Source of the DNA: Excoecaria cochinchinensis
Taxonomy: Eukaryota > Streptophyta > Magnoliopsida > Malpighiales > Euphorbiaceae
Length of the DNA: 64,000 nt
Reading direction: 5' to 3'
NCBI GenBank assembly: GCA_947683425.1
Contig: CANTUQ010000050.1
Location: 13,694,501 to 13,758,500 of the forward strand
In this document: positions 48,489-59,919 of the stretch, piece by piece
Layout of the letters: each line of letters starts with the position of its first letter
How positions within the stretch are numbered: position 1 is the stretch's first letter
The notes under the pieces: generated by a model
Told to the model about the DNA's origin: nothing
Databases searched by the model: none
The model's input: the letters and a program-made list of their open reading frames with translations, nothing else
Position numbers and translations under genes: made by a program

Positions 48489-49406
48489 TAAGGAAAGAAC
48501 CATTTCATTTCACAGTATTGTTGTAGAAAGATTTTACAATATTCAATCTTCCATCGGCATTTCATAAACATTAAAAATAAAATAGCGCTTTCTTCCTTTT
48601 TATTTTCGTAATCACAAGGTTAAAAAATTTTGGAAGATTATAATCGTATTTACGTTTTTAAAGGAGACTTGACATGTTTAATTTGTCTTGTTGGGAGGAG
48701 GAGATTTTTGCTTTTATTTTATTTTTTTTTTAAAAAAAAAAAGAGAAAGACTTGATTTCGTAAAATTAAAGGATGTGAAAATTTCGATATCAAGATGGTG
48801 AAAACCAGTAATAAATAACATAAGTGGGCTCTGTTGATTTTATAAAAATTTGTACAAAAAATGTTTCTAATTACTAGGACCCAATAATGCTCATCTTTTT
48901 ATCTATTTTTATTTTTTAATAATAAAAAAAGAACACTGCATTTTCTATTGTAAAAGATTTTTTCACGAACTCTTCTTTAATTGTACCCAAAGATGTGAAA
49001 CTGTTTTAGAAAAATAAAAGTTAATAATAGGAGAAAATTTAGGATTTATTTTTATAAAAAATATAAAAATAAGTATCATAGTGCATCATAAATAACTTGT
49101 TTATAAAAATAAAATAATCCAAGCATTATTTTAATATATTAATACATGTGAAAAAATGGCTCTATCTGTTTTTTGAATTAATAATACACATTATTTATCT
49201 TTTACCAAATACTTATAATATTTTTTCAATCAGCCATTGACATTAACAATTAATAATCGGCTATTAGTTAGCACAAATCGCCAAACTAAACGGTTTTTAA
49301 ATATAAAAAATGTGATTGTTTCGTGATTGTGTTATCCATTATATTTATCTTTCTCATAATTTTTCTTATTAAAAAAAGTATTGATAAATCCAAATATGTC
49401 TTTATC
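48489..49406. repeat. duplicated unit R, copy 5 (cut by the gypsy insertion)
   Basis: Starts taaggaaagaacc and shows the empty sites of both hAT-like insertions of copy 1: taatcacaaggttaaaa at 48610 and aacataagtgggctctgttg at 48829. It ends where the gypsy LTR begins at 49407. Confidence 0.78.
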
Positions 49407-49434
49407 TGTACACTACAAGAAAATCACTAAATAG

Positions 49435-49950
49435 CGACGGAATATTAGCGACGGAATCAAAACCGTCGCTAAATAGCGACGGAAATAAGTTTCCGTCGCT
49501 ATTTAGCGACGGAAATAATTACCGTCGCTAAATAGCGACGGAAAATTATTTCCGTCGCTAAATTAGCGACGGAAAAATAAGTCCGTCGCGAAATAGGGCG
49601 CCAAACATTCCCGCCAGAATTTGCGACAGATATTAGCGACGGATATCTAAATCCGTCGTTATAAAAAAAATTTATTTCCATTTAGCGACGGAATTTTACT
49701 ACGTCGCTAAAATTAGTGACGATATTAGAAACCGTTGCTAATTTTAGCGACGGTAATCTAGAACCGTCGCTAAAATTAAATAAAATTTAATTAATAAAAT
49801 AAATTTAGCGACGGATTTTAAATACCGTCGCTAATTAACGACGGAATGATATTTCCGTCGCTATTTTTAGCGACGGAAATATATTCCGTCGTTAATTACC
49901 GACGGAATATGATTTCCGTCGCTATATAGCGACGAAATCGTATTCCGTCG
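49435..49950. repeat. 5' subterminal repeat array, core AGCGACGG
   Basis: About twenty copies of tagcgacgg or its complement ccgtcgcta in both orientations, often as short inverted pairs with 5-15 bp between them. They are the likely binding sites of the transposition protein, as in En/Spm. Confidence 0.93.
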
Positions 49951-49977
49951 GGAAATCTGAATTAAATTCAGATTTTA

Positions 49978-50298
49978 AACCCCCTTCCCCCGATCCTCTC
50001 TCTCTCCTCCCTCTCCCCTCACTCTGCCTGTCCGATCCCCTGCCCTCTCGCCGCCGACGACCGCCCCCTCCCCTCCGTTCGCCGGTCCCGTCCCCTCCTC
50101 CTCCTCCTCCTCTCTTCCCTCCCTTCTCTCTTTTTTTCCCGCTCCTTTCTTCCCTTCTTCTTCCCTCCCTGCCGTGCGCCTTCCTTCTCTCCTTCGCCGC
50201 CGTCGACCGCCGCTGCTCCGGCGTTGGCTTCATCTCCTCCTCAGCCCGGTCGACCTCCCTCCTCCGCCTGCTCCTCCTCTCCTCTCCTCCGGCGTCTG
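49978..50298 (+). promoter_or_regulatory. pyrimidine- and GC-rich leader of the CACTA transcript
   Basis: A sharp change to C/T-rich sequence (tctctctcctccctctcccc, many cctcctcc) directly inside the 5' subterminal array. It ends with a strong donor, GTCTG|GTAAGCC at 50298. An acceptor (ATTGTAG) lies at 52886, just before the transposase ATG. I infer that this is the noncoding first exon. Long minus-strand frames here are by-products of the purine-rich complement. Confidence 0.55.
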
Positions 50299-51005
50299 GT
50301 AAGCCAACAGTACCCATTTGCCCTTTTTTTTTTTTTAATTATTATTATTATTATTATTATTAATTTATTTAACTTAATTAGACAATGAATTATTGTTGAT
50401 TGATTGTTGAAATAGATTATTAACAATGTTTGTATAATTAACAATAATCATAACTAAATTGGTAGGATGGCTACCATGGATTAGCTGGTAGAGATTTGCC
50501 TTCTTCTTTCAAAACGGTGCAATTTGTAACCAAAGCGCTGATTTGATAGCTTTTTGTTTCTCCGCGATCTCTACCTGTGAAGACTGTATAGTCATGCTTT
50601 TTGTTTTGTAAAATGCTTTCCAAGTAATTCAAAAATAGCAGTTGTATACTTTTCTTACTGTGCGTGTCACGGCAATTCACAAACGCACATTGGTGATTTT
50701 CACCCAACGCAAAGAATGAAATATTTAGTGCAAATGACAATAGTTTCACATCCAAAATTTCTATAAAATCTGATATTGCGAAGTAATTATTCTGTCATCT
50801 GAAGCATGACTATACAGTCTATACTCCAAAAACCAATGAGGAAAAAAAAAACTATGAAACACATCTGATTTTTCAACTAAAACGAAAAAGTGGATTTTAA
50901 TATTACTTAACAATAGAGTCACAATTTAGAATACAACAAATTAACAGAAAGACAGACAAAGCAAATAGTAAATGATCCCCTGAGTATCACAAAAATCAAC
51001 CTGTT

Positions 51006-51089
51006 TCACATATATAGTCCTTCTGGTACACCTTCTTTCTTCTTGAACATCACCTTTTCTTTCGCCTTCTTGAAGTCGGCATGTGTAAC
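51006..51089 (-). pseudogene. captured last exon of 26S proteasome subunit RPT2
   Basis: Following a minus-strand acceptor (TATATCAG), the 84-bp exon encodes VTHADFKKAKEKVMFKKKEG and then VPEGLYM with stop. This is the highly conserved C-terminus of proteasome ATPase subunit 4 (RPT2), including the HbYX-like end. The DNA downstream on the minus strand (to about 50470) may be its 3' untranslated region. No other RPT2 exon was found. It lies in the long leader intron of the transposase gene, in antisense. Confidence 0.85.
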
Positions 51090-51848
51090 CTGATATACAA
51101 ATTTTGGAAAAAATATATGAGGATCTGAATGAGCAATATTTCTGAGGATATGATCAATTTTACAGTCCAGCAGACTTGAAAGTTACGTCTGAATACAAAC
51201 AAGTGGAACAGTGTATTGAGCTAATAACAGACAATGTTTTAGCAATTACAATTTACAGTGAAGAAGTTTTCACAGTAGGTATCAACAAGTCTTTGCCATG
51301 TAAAAGCACTTCTTTTTCAAAGCCACAGACTTAAATCTAATTAAACTTCTATTCAACAAACAATATGGCAATTAAACTTGAAAATAGTTCAGAATCATTT
51401 AAATTAAAAGTCAGGGTTTATCCCATGCCAAACTGCAAGCTTCATTTATCAAAAAAAGACATAATAATGTTAATGATGATTTAAATATTTTTAGGATGAA
51501 TTACCTTTCACCATTCGTTGGTGAAAAAAAAAATACAAAAATAAAATAAAATAAAATAAATCAAGCATCTAACCGTACTAAATCTTCATAACAGCATTCT
51601 CTATATCTGTGAAATTTCACCCAAGACTTATCCTTCCCCGCAAACCAAGCAGCTGTTCACTAGTCTTCTTATGAACTTAATTCTCTATATTCACTTGAAA
51701 GTGCAAATTAAAAATGCGAGCTCATCTATCCAATTATATTGTCACACGTCATATAATGAGATCTGACAAAGTAAAATAATATGCTTATTGTTTGAGGCCC
51801 TATAATAGATTCTTGCATGTGATCCAAAGTATAAAATATTTTGCTCAC

Positions 51849-51959
51849 TGTTTCAGGTACTTCAATATATTCTTGTATGTGATCCCAAAGCGTTTCTTTC
51901 AAAGCCTGCAAATCCACCTGTTCATAAGTTTTGTAATGCAGAACTTTAATTTTCTCCAC
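51849..51959 (-). pseudogene. captured exon, possibly condensin CAP-H (Barren-like)
   Basis: A minus-strand open exon with AG acceptor (CATCCAG) and GT donor (ACA|GTGAGC), 37 codons. It reads VEKIKVLHYKTYEQVDLQ and then ALKETLWDHIQE. The segment resembles the C-terminal region of plant CAP-H, where a VDVxxLKETLW-type motif occurs. The assignment is from memory of the motif and could be wrong; that it is a host-derived exon is better supported than its name. Confidence 0.45.
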
Positions 51960-52617
51960 CTGGATGATAAGATAATAACATATTTAGAGTAATAATTTCT
52001 GAATAATCATCAAGAAAATTTATCTACCTAATTGCAATTCTAATGAATTCAAATATATACAAAATGGAAGATCTGTGTGGATTATATCTTCCATAAGAAA
52101 TAAGAGAAGTAGAATATACTCGAAGTAGAATAAGCACTTTATATTTTGTTGAAAATATTTAGTTAATAAAAGATAATTAAATATTCTGATAAGAATCTAT
52201 ATTTGATTTTAAATTCAAATCTTCTTAGAAAGATCATATAAAAATTACTCAATTTACAAGTTTAAAGTTCAATAAGAGACAAAAATTAAGTTTATATCCT
52301 TACCTTTTTTTTTGTTGAATATTATACTTTAGATTAAACATTGAATTTGATTTTTTGAAATGGAAGTAAAATTCTACATGTTGCATTCATTAAAAAAAGA
52401 TACATGATATTCATATGATTATTAGTTGTTTAAAAACCATGATCATGCGCAGTTTTTTTATTTTGAGGAATGACCATGTACTGTACTAGTAGGTTTTCAA
52501 GTATCAGTGGGAATAATTTAGTCGTACTATTTAAATCTCTATGATAGGGAAAAACAGCTCCCGTGGAACCAACCATTTTTGAATTCCCAAAAGCTAATTA
52601 GTTACTGGGTTTTAACT

Positions 52618-52680
52618 CCATTCAGATGGATTTGATTTACTACTATCTTGGTTTGACAACCACAGAAAATTATAAGAAAG
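52618..52680 (+). pseudogene. relic of a TNP2 transposase segment
   Basis: Contains tcttggtttgacaaccacag-aaatt, matching 54352-54376 of the transposase gene in the same element, with weaker matches on the left (attcagatg). It is noncoding and lies in the leader intron; probably a leftover of another CACTA copy or an internal duplication. Confidence 0.6.
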
Positions 52681-52892
52681 ATGCAAATTTAATTTATGAC
52701 TATCCCTTTTCACATATGACGACGTCTCAAAAAAATTAAAAATTAAAGTAAGTCTTGTATTATATATGTTAATGTGTTAATGGTTGTCTAATTCCTCTGC
52801 TTATTTTGGTAATGCATGCATATATGTTCATCCTTTGTTAACTTTTTCTGGTTTTGCTTTTTTTGAATTAGATTTTTATAATTGTAGTTGAG

Positions 52893-55800
52893 ATGTCTCA
52901 TTATTCATGTAACAGTTTGGAATTTGCCATGAGTAACATAGATAGATCTTGGATGTATAGACGAAAAACAAGAGATGGTTACATTAATCCTGAATTTGTG
53001 GAAGGGGTTCAGTCTTTTATTGAATATGCCAGTTCTCAACCTGCATTTATGGACGGGGTTAAAATAAGATGTCCGTGCAAAAAGTGCAAACATCTTCGTT
53101 ATCTGTCAATCGATGAAGTGTATTTTCACCTGTTACGAAAGGGTTTTGTGGAAAATTATTTTGAATGGACACGACACGGAGAAACATCAATCTGTAGTAC
53201 ATCGAGTGGAAATGTGGGTTACATGTGGACAACTGAGGGTGAATTTGAAAGAGAGGGGGAATTTGTGGCTGATGATGTAGGGGTGACTGATAATCCATAC
53301 GTTCAAATGGTTTACGATGCAGCTGGTCATGATTTGAGGGAAAGTATACCAATGTTGGAAGAACCCAACGAAAATGCAGCAAAATTTTATGATTTGCTAA
53401 ATTCAGCAGATCAGCAGTTATGGCCAGGCTGCGATGACATGACTCAGTTATCTTCTGTAGCTCAGATATTGAATATAAAATCCGAATGCCATATTTCGGA
53501 TCGAGGTTTTGACCGAATTCTTGCTTGGTATAATAAATCATTGCCTCCTGACCATAAAATGGTTGATAATTTGTACAATGTGAAAAAACTGATCAGTGGT
53601 TTAGGTTTGCCTGTTGAGAAAATTGACTGTTGTCGGTTGGGATGTATGTTGTTTTGGAGGGATGACATCAATTTACAAGAGTGCAAATTTTGCAGTCAAC
53701 CTAGGTACAAATCTAAAAGTGGTGGTAATCAGCGGAAATTGGTACCTTGGAAACGTATGTATTTTTTTCCATTGACTCCCAGGCTTCAAAGACTATATGC
53801 ATCCGAAGTTACTGCACCTCACATGAGATGGCATGATGAGCACGAAAGTACAGGTGGAATAATGAGCCATCCATCCGATGCAGTTGCATGGAAACATTTC
53901 AATAACACCCATCCTGATTTTGCTGCTGAATCTCGAAATGTTCGAGTGTGTTTGAGCACTGACGGATTTCAACCTTTTGGTCAATCAGGGCAACAATATT
54001 CATCATGGCCAATCATAATTACTCCATATAATTTGCCTCCATGGATGTGTATGAATGAGGCATATATGTTCTTGACAGTTATTATTCCAGGACCTAGAAA
54101 TCCGAAGCACAGAATTGATGTATATTTGCAGCCGTTGATTTATGAGTTGCAACAGCTTTGGGATGTCGGTGTTGAAACATATGATGCATCACTTAAACAG
54201 AATTTTATGATGAAAGCGGCATTAATGTGGACGGTTAGTGACTTCCCTGCCTATGCTATGTTGTCGGGTTGGAGCACGGCTGGAAAACTAGCATGTCCTT
54301 ACTGTGGCGACGATTCAGATGCATTTTATCTTCAACATGGGTGCAAAACTTCTTGGTTTGACAACCACAGGAAATTCCTTCCACCTGATCACCCTTTCCG
54401 ACGCAACAAGAACAAATTTCTTAAGAATAGAGTTGTTCTTGCAAGTCCTCCTGTTATCAGAAGCAGTGAGCAAATTTTACAAGACATTGATGAGTTGGGT
54501 TTAGTTAAGGTAACAGAAGTTGATGCTGATGAAGTTAATGTAAGAATCAACAAAAACTTTGGTTGGAGGAAAAGAAGCATTTTTTGGGATTTGCCATATT
54601 GGAAGACTAATTTGTTACGGCATAATCTAGATGTGATGCACATTGAAAAAAATGTTTTTGATAATGTGTTCAACACCATTATGAATATAGAAGGGAAGAC
54701 CAAGGACAATTCAAAATCACGAGCGGATTTAAAGTTGTTATGTAGAAGGCCCGAGTTAGATAAAGATTTTTTAACCGGGAAATATCCAAAAGCATGCTAC
54801 ACGTTGGACAAAAAACAAAAGGAAGTCTTGTGTGATTGGTTAAAAGGACTAAAGTTTCCGGATGGTTACGTCTCCAATTTGGCAAGGTGCGTCGACATGA
54901 GAAAGTTCAAATTATTCGGGATGAAAAGTCATGATTGTCACGTTTTCATGCAGAGGCTACTCCCAATAGCATTTCGAGAGTTATTGCCGACAAAAGTGTG
55001 GGAAGCTATAACAGAGCTAAGTATGTTTTTCAGAACATTAACGTCCTGCGAGATAAGTGCGGCAGATATGGCAAGATTGGAAATAGAAATTCCAGTAATC
55101 CTGTGCAAACTTGAAGCAATATTTCCTCCAAGTTTTTTTGACTGTATGGAGCATCTCCCCGTGCATTTAGCACATGAGGCGAAACTCGCTGGTCCGGTTC
55201 AATATCGTTGGATGTATCCATTTGAGCGGTAACTATCTATGACCTTTAATTGCAATTATATTATACCTTTGTATGCTAATTAATGGCATTAAAATATATC
55301 ATGTAGGTATTTGTTTCACTTGAAGAAAAACGTCAAAAATAAAGCTAGAGTTGAAGGATCAATATGTAATGCTTATTTGGTCGAAGAAGCAAGTACTTTT
55401 TGTTCGCATTATTTTGAGCCTCATATACACACGAGACAGCGGAAAGTACCACGTAATGATGATGGCGGGGAATCAAGTAATCAGGACGGAAAATTATCCA
55501 TTTTTACATATCCTGGGCGTTTACATGGCCGTTCAATAAGGAAAATGCTAGTAGAGAATGAATTAATAGCGGCCCATAGTTATATTCTATTGAATTGCGA
55601 GGAAGTTCGTCCTTATGTGAGGTAAGTTTAATATATACCCACAAATATTCATTTGTATTACTATGTGAAGAGTGTAATATATAAATTGATTTTGGCATTT
55701 TAGATTATTTGAGGAATGGATACGGGATCTAATGCCTGAAAAAGATGAAAATGAGGTGAATAAGGAAGTCGAAAAGCACTTTCATCATTGGTTCAAGACA

Positions 55801-56633
55801 TATGTAAGTTGTGATTTTGACCATATATTTCCATACATACAATATATATGAAATATATGAATTAAGTGATGTTTGCTTATTGGAATATGTAGGCATCGAC
55901 AAATGCAATTGACAACAAGTACATCATTGATCTTGCAAAAGGACCTTTGCGATATGTTAAATCATTTCCGGTTTATTTCGTAAATGGATATAAATTTCAT
56001 ACACAGAGTCATGGTCATAACAAGGAAACGGTAAACAGTGGGGTTTGCATTCAAGGAGAGTTGATGGATTATTATGGGCAAATTGTTGATATAATTGAAG
56101 TCGAGTACCCCGCGCTGCCAATAAAACGTTGTGTATTATTCAAGTGCGAATGGTATGATCCAACTATTAACGTGGGAACAAAAATACATAGCAGATACAA
56201 TTTAGTTGAAGTCAACCAGCGTAGAAGATTGAGGAACTTTGAACCATTTGTGTTGGCAATGCAAGTGGGACAGGTATATTATGTCTCTTATCCAAGCGTA
56301 AAGCGAGACAGATCGGAATGGTTGCATGCGTGCAAAGTAAAACCAAGAGGCATTTATGAAAGGAAAGGCGCCGGACAAAGTGAACGTTATGAAAATAATG
56401 ATGCATTTCAGGAGGAAGAATCGGAAGTTCATGAAATCAACAACTCTCTGAATTTTGAAGATAACGAACCATTGAACTATGCGCACAATGAATTTGTTGA
56501 CATTGATGGTGAGGATGATGAAGAAACTTTGGTTGGCGATGGATCTGATGACGAGCCAGAATTTTCATCTTATACATCGGAAAATGAGGATGATTTGAAT
56601 GACGATTTACAGCTTAGTGACGATAGCGAATAA
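52893..56633 (+). CDS. CACTA transposase, TNP2/TNPD type (4 coding exons, 1163 aa)
   Basis: Exons 52893-55228, 55307-55621, 55704-55803 and 55893-56633 join with GT-AG introns into an open frame of 1164 codons. The N-terminal transposase-associated domain has DRSWMYRRKTRDGYINPEF and a CPCKKCKH cysteine motif (residues 60-67). The TNP2 core follows with LACPYCGDDSDAF and the HNLDVMHIEKNVFDN block. Exon 2 carries a DUF4218 region (FTYPGRLHGRS) and exon 4 a DUF4216 region (GYKFHTQSHGHNK, VLFKCEWYDP). The C-terminus is very acidic. The protein should cut and paste CACTA elements by binding at the ends. The start at 52893 was chosen as the first ATG after a splice acceptor; an in-frame ATG at 52929 is an alternative. 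No stops or frameshifts were seen, so it may be active. Confidence 0.93.
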
Positions 56634-56759
56634 TTTGTTTAACTACTACTTGCTTATCATGTGAGACCAATTAATATTGCACTGACTTGGATATTAATTT
56701 AATATGCTTATTACAATGCAATTATTTTCTATTATCTGACAATATGCATTTCCAATGTA

Positions 56760-58562
56760 ATGACAGGTTCAAAAATGTTTAAGCGAAAGAAGAGAACGGC
56801 GATTCCTCCGCGTTTGAGGCAGCATGACGGCGATGACAGTACTGGTGATGGAGGATCCTCATCGCATGGGCTCAATGCCAGCACTCAGGCTGCCGCATCA
56901 CCGACCATCCCATCCGTTGCGCCATCTACCATTCCTTCCACGGATTCCACTCCTATAGCACACCCTGAATCTATGCCACCTCAGGGGTCAGGAACAGAAG
57001 ATGCGGAAGAGCCTACGCCTGGCTCAATTGGAGTTGATGGAAGAATGTACATCAATATCACAGCTAAGGAGTAAGTGAATAATATTTCATTCATTATGAT
57101 TTAAATGACAGTTATTACTTGTACTAACATTATTGACATTGTTATATTTTAGATTGAATCCTTCAGGAAAGTGCTCACGCATAATGACAACTTCTTTCAA
57201 AAACAGAATTGAATATGATGGATTTGCCTGGAAGAATTTGTCAGCGGAAATAAAAAGTTTTTATTTCGAAGAATTCAAGGTAAAACATTTATGATATTGT
57301 ATGTTACATAACGAATTATATTTTACTCTTGCTAACAATTTGTTTTTTTTCTGTCTGCCTTATAAGAAACAATGTTATTGGAACCCGGCGCTTGACGAGA
57401 TCATGTATTCTGTGTGGGAGACTCGTGCGCGGGCACGTTACAGAGATTTTGTTTGCTTGATAAAGGATGGTGGTGTCCGACCTCGCTACATGACCGAAGA
57501 TTTATGGGGACATTGGACACAGTATTGGGCGACCCCTGAAGCCATTTCCATTTCAGAGAGAAATTCTAGTAATAGACGGGGAGGACCTGATGGACTCAGT
57601 TCATGCTCGCACACTGGAGGGTCGATGTCACATCGGGAACATGCAGATAGACTGGTAAGTTTTACATAATATTACTGTTATCACTGTAATTAATGGTTAC
57701 AATTTCTAAAATATATCTCATTACCATAGAGGAGGATGGGAATGTTACTTGTGTGAGGAGTTTGCATTGTTGTGGAATGTTGGATGGTAGCTGAATGTCG
57801 AAATTTTGAAGTGTTTTTTTATCTTTGTATACAGGAGGTATGCTCCAAATATAGGGGAAATTCTGCCAAAATTTTAGTAAAAACTTATAGGAATAGTCAA
57901 TAAATTATAATAGTTCGCCTTTAATTCTTTTTATTTTTGCAGGGACAATCGATGGGTCGACCGGCTACACTCCCTGAGGTATTCTTACACACCCACACAA
58001 ACAAGCATGATGGTCAAACGTTTGTCAATTCCCGGTCAAGGATTTTACATGTATGTCCACATTACTATATTATACAAATTTTAAAGATTAGTTATTATTA
58101 ATCGTTACTTATTGTAAAACACTTGTCCTATGACAGGAACAAGTTGAAGATGCAATTCAGCAACGCTCACAGACTTCTGATCATGTTGATGCGAATCAGA
58201 TCTATTATGAAGTGGCTGGTGGTAGAGACCAGCGAGGACGGGTATTTGGCTTAGGTTCTTTGGCCAAATCTTGTTACTCGCATTCCTCGGGTTCAAGTAC
58301 TGCTGCATCTAATAGACGGTCATCCAGAGAAGTACTTGAACTTCAGAATACTGTAAGTGAGCTGAGATCGGAATTGCAACAGTCACAGACTCGATGGCAA
58401 GACTCAGAGGTTCGATTGCAACAATCTCTGGACTACATATCTGAGTTACGCAATGAGATGGCAAATTTATCTGACCTACGCACTGAGATGGCAAATTTGA
58501 AGGGTATGTTTGCCTCGTCATCGCATCAGTCTGATCGGACGCCGCCGCCGCCACCAGTTTAG
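56760..58562 (+). CDS. CACTA second gene, Transposase_24 (Ptta/En/Spm) type, 5 exons, ~419 aa
   Basis: Exons 56760-57070, 57153-57279, 57367-57654, 57943-58050 and 58137-58562 join into 420 codons with GT-AG introns. The N-terminus is basic, then Ser/Thr/Pro-rich with low complexity. The middle carries the conserved region WETRARARYRDF ... GGVRPRYM and W-rich EDLWGHWTQYW, typical of plant Transposase_24 proteins. A coiled coil (ELQNTVSELRSELQQSQ and on) precedes a proline run and the stop. By analogy with TNPA of En/Spm it would bind the subterminal repeats and help transposition. ATG 56760 lies within the possible acceptor aatgacag; a start at 56775 (MFKRKKR) is an equal alternative and would shorten the protein by five residues. 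Confidence 0.85.
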
Positions 58563-58769
58563 TTCTCATTTTGTATTACACATACATGGATATTATGTTG
58601 TTAACTAATTACTAACTTTATAATTAGCACAATTATTAAATTCGAATATTATTGGATATTGAAATTTAGATATTATTATGATTTTTTTCATTATTTTGCA
58701 ATTAGTTTTAACAGGTTATATTTACATAAAAATAAAATACAAAAAAAGAATATTCAAATTTTCTTTAAA

Positions 58770-59170
58770 ATTACCGACGGAAAAATTGTTTTCCGTCGGT
58801 AAAATTTCCTAAATTACCGACGGAAATTTTTTTCCGTCGGTAAAATTTACCGACGGAAAACAATTTCCGTCGGTAATTTTTACCGACGGAATTACAATTT
58901 CCGTCGGTAATTTTTACCGACGGAATTAAAATTTCCGTCGGTAAATTTTACCGACGGAATTACAATTTCCGTCGGTAAATTTTACCAACGGAAAAAAATT
59001 TCCGTCGGTAATTTACCGACGGAATTAGAATTTCCGTCGTTAAATTTTACCGACGGAAATTTTTCCGTCGGTAAATTTCCCTACGGATTTTATGCCGACG
59101 GAATAATTTTCCGTCGGCATTCACATTTCCCGACGGAAATTACACATTTTCCGTCGGTAATTTCCGTCGG
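58770..59170. repeat. 3' subterminal repeat array, core ACCGACGG
   Basis: About twenty copies of taccgacggaa or ttccgtcggta in both orientations. The core differs from the 5' array (accgacgg here, agcgacgg there). Confidence 0.93.
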
Positions 59171-59196
59171 GAAATGTTGTTTTTCTTGTAGTGGTA

Positions 59197-59627
59197 GGAG
59201 AGAGGACGATCCGATCGGATGAGAGAAACCTGCAATAAGAGGAGCCCGGTCGGACCAGGCGTGAGCACTCCGAAGCTTAAGTTAGTAGCTTAGAGAAGAT
59301 GTGCTTTAGAGAGATAATGTTGTGAATTCAATACCTGGTGCCATCGTTGGCTGGACTATTTATATGAGATGGTTGAGGGGCACTTGAGTGCCTGGGGAGT
59401 GATTACTGGCTGTCAGAGTAGGTATCCGGCGACATGACATGGAGCAGGTGATAGGCATGGGTGCTGCCTTGTGTCAGGCGGCTGATGGGACTGGCGGTCA
59501 CATCAGCCGATCGGTGGCACGTTCATCGCCTGGGAGCTCGTGTCTGATACCTTTTGCTGATGGGCTTTGCCAGCTGGATGGGCCGACTAAATGGGCCTTA
59601 GAGCAAATGATATTTGCTGGGTTATCA
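59197..59627 (-). repeat. 3' LTR of the gypsy element (bulk)
   Basis: Read on the minus strand it starts TGATAACCCAGC after the polypurine tract and contains a catataaatag box. It would end CTCTCCTACA if the four bases left of the CACTA element are rejoined. Length is about 435 bp. Confidence 0.78.
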
Positions 59628-59911
59628 CTTGTCCCCCCTCAACAGGTCCGATCGGGCATAGAAATGCCTTTGTTGGTTCGCTCGGATGAGATTTGGTCTG
59701 GAAAATCCCGATCCGAAGACGCGTACTGGCGCGCTTTTTCAATTTAGGAGGCGCCTTTTCTGAAGAGGCACGCGTGCTGAGACAGCTGTTCTCCTTTAAT
59801 GCAGTGAGCGTACCGAGGGCGATGCTTCGTTCTTCGCAGAGACATAATGTCCTTTGACACGTGGCGCTTGCTGAATGGCGCGTTGCTTGGCGTTTTCGAG
59901 AAGCTTCAGTC

Positions 59912-59919
59912 TATAAATA
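59912..59919 (+). promoter_or_regulatory. TATA box for the antisense gypsy gene
   Basis: TATAAATA within tctataaatagggaac lies on the plus strand. It is followed by a leader with a donor at 60051 (GTCAA|GTAAGTAAC) and the ATG at 60148. The position outside the LTR argues that the extra gene has its own promoter. Confidence 0.6.

Larger units (their letters stand above)
49411..59193 (+). mobile_element. complete CACTA (En/Spm-like) transposon, 9.8 kb
   Basis: Termini CACTACAAGAAAA and TTTTTCTTGTAGTG form the inverted repeats, and the 3-bp target duplication GTA is present on both sides (49408-49410 and 59194-59196). Both ends carry dense subterminal repeats around CGACGG. Two multi-exon genes in plus orientation, a TNP2-type transposase and a Transposase_24 protein, are open. 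The element also holds captured host fragments at 51006-51089 and 51849-51959. Confidence 0.97.

Noticed and set aside
49922..50317. 131-codon minus frame rich in R, E and G
   Set aside because: Artefact of the purine-rich complement of the CACTA leader. No domain, and a low-complexity composition.
49435..59170. Regularly spaced short repeats that could suggest a CRISPR-like array
   Set aside because: They are the subterminal repeats of a plant CACTA transposon: both orientations, irregular spacers, at both ends only.
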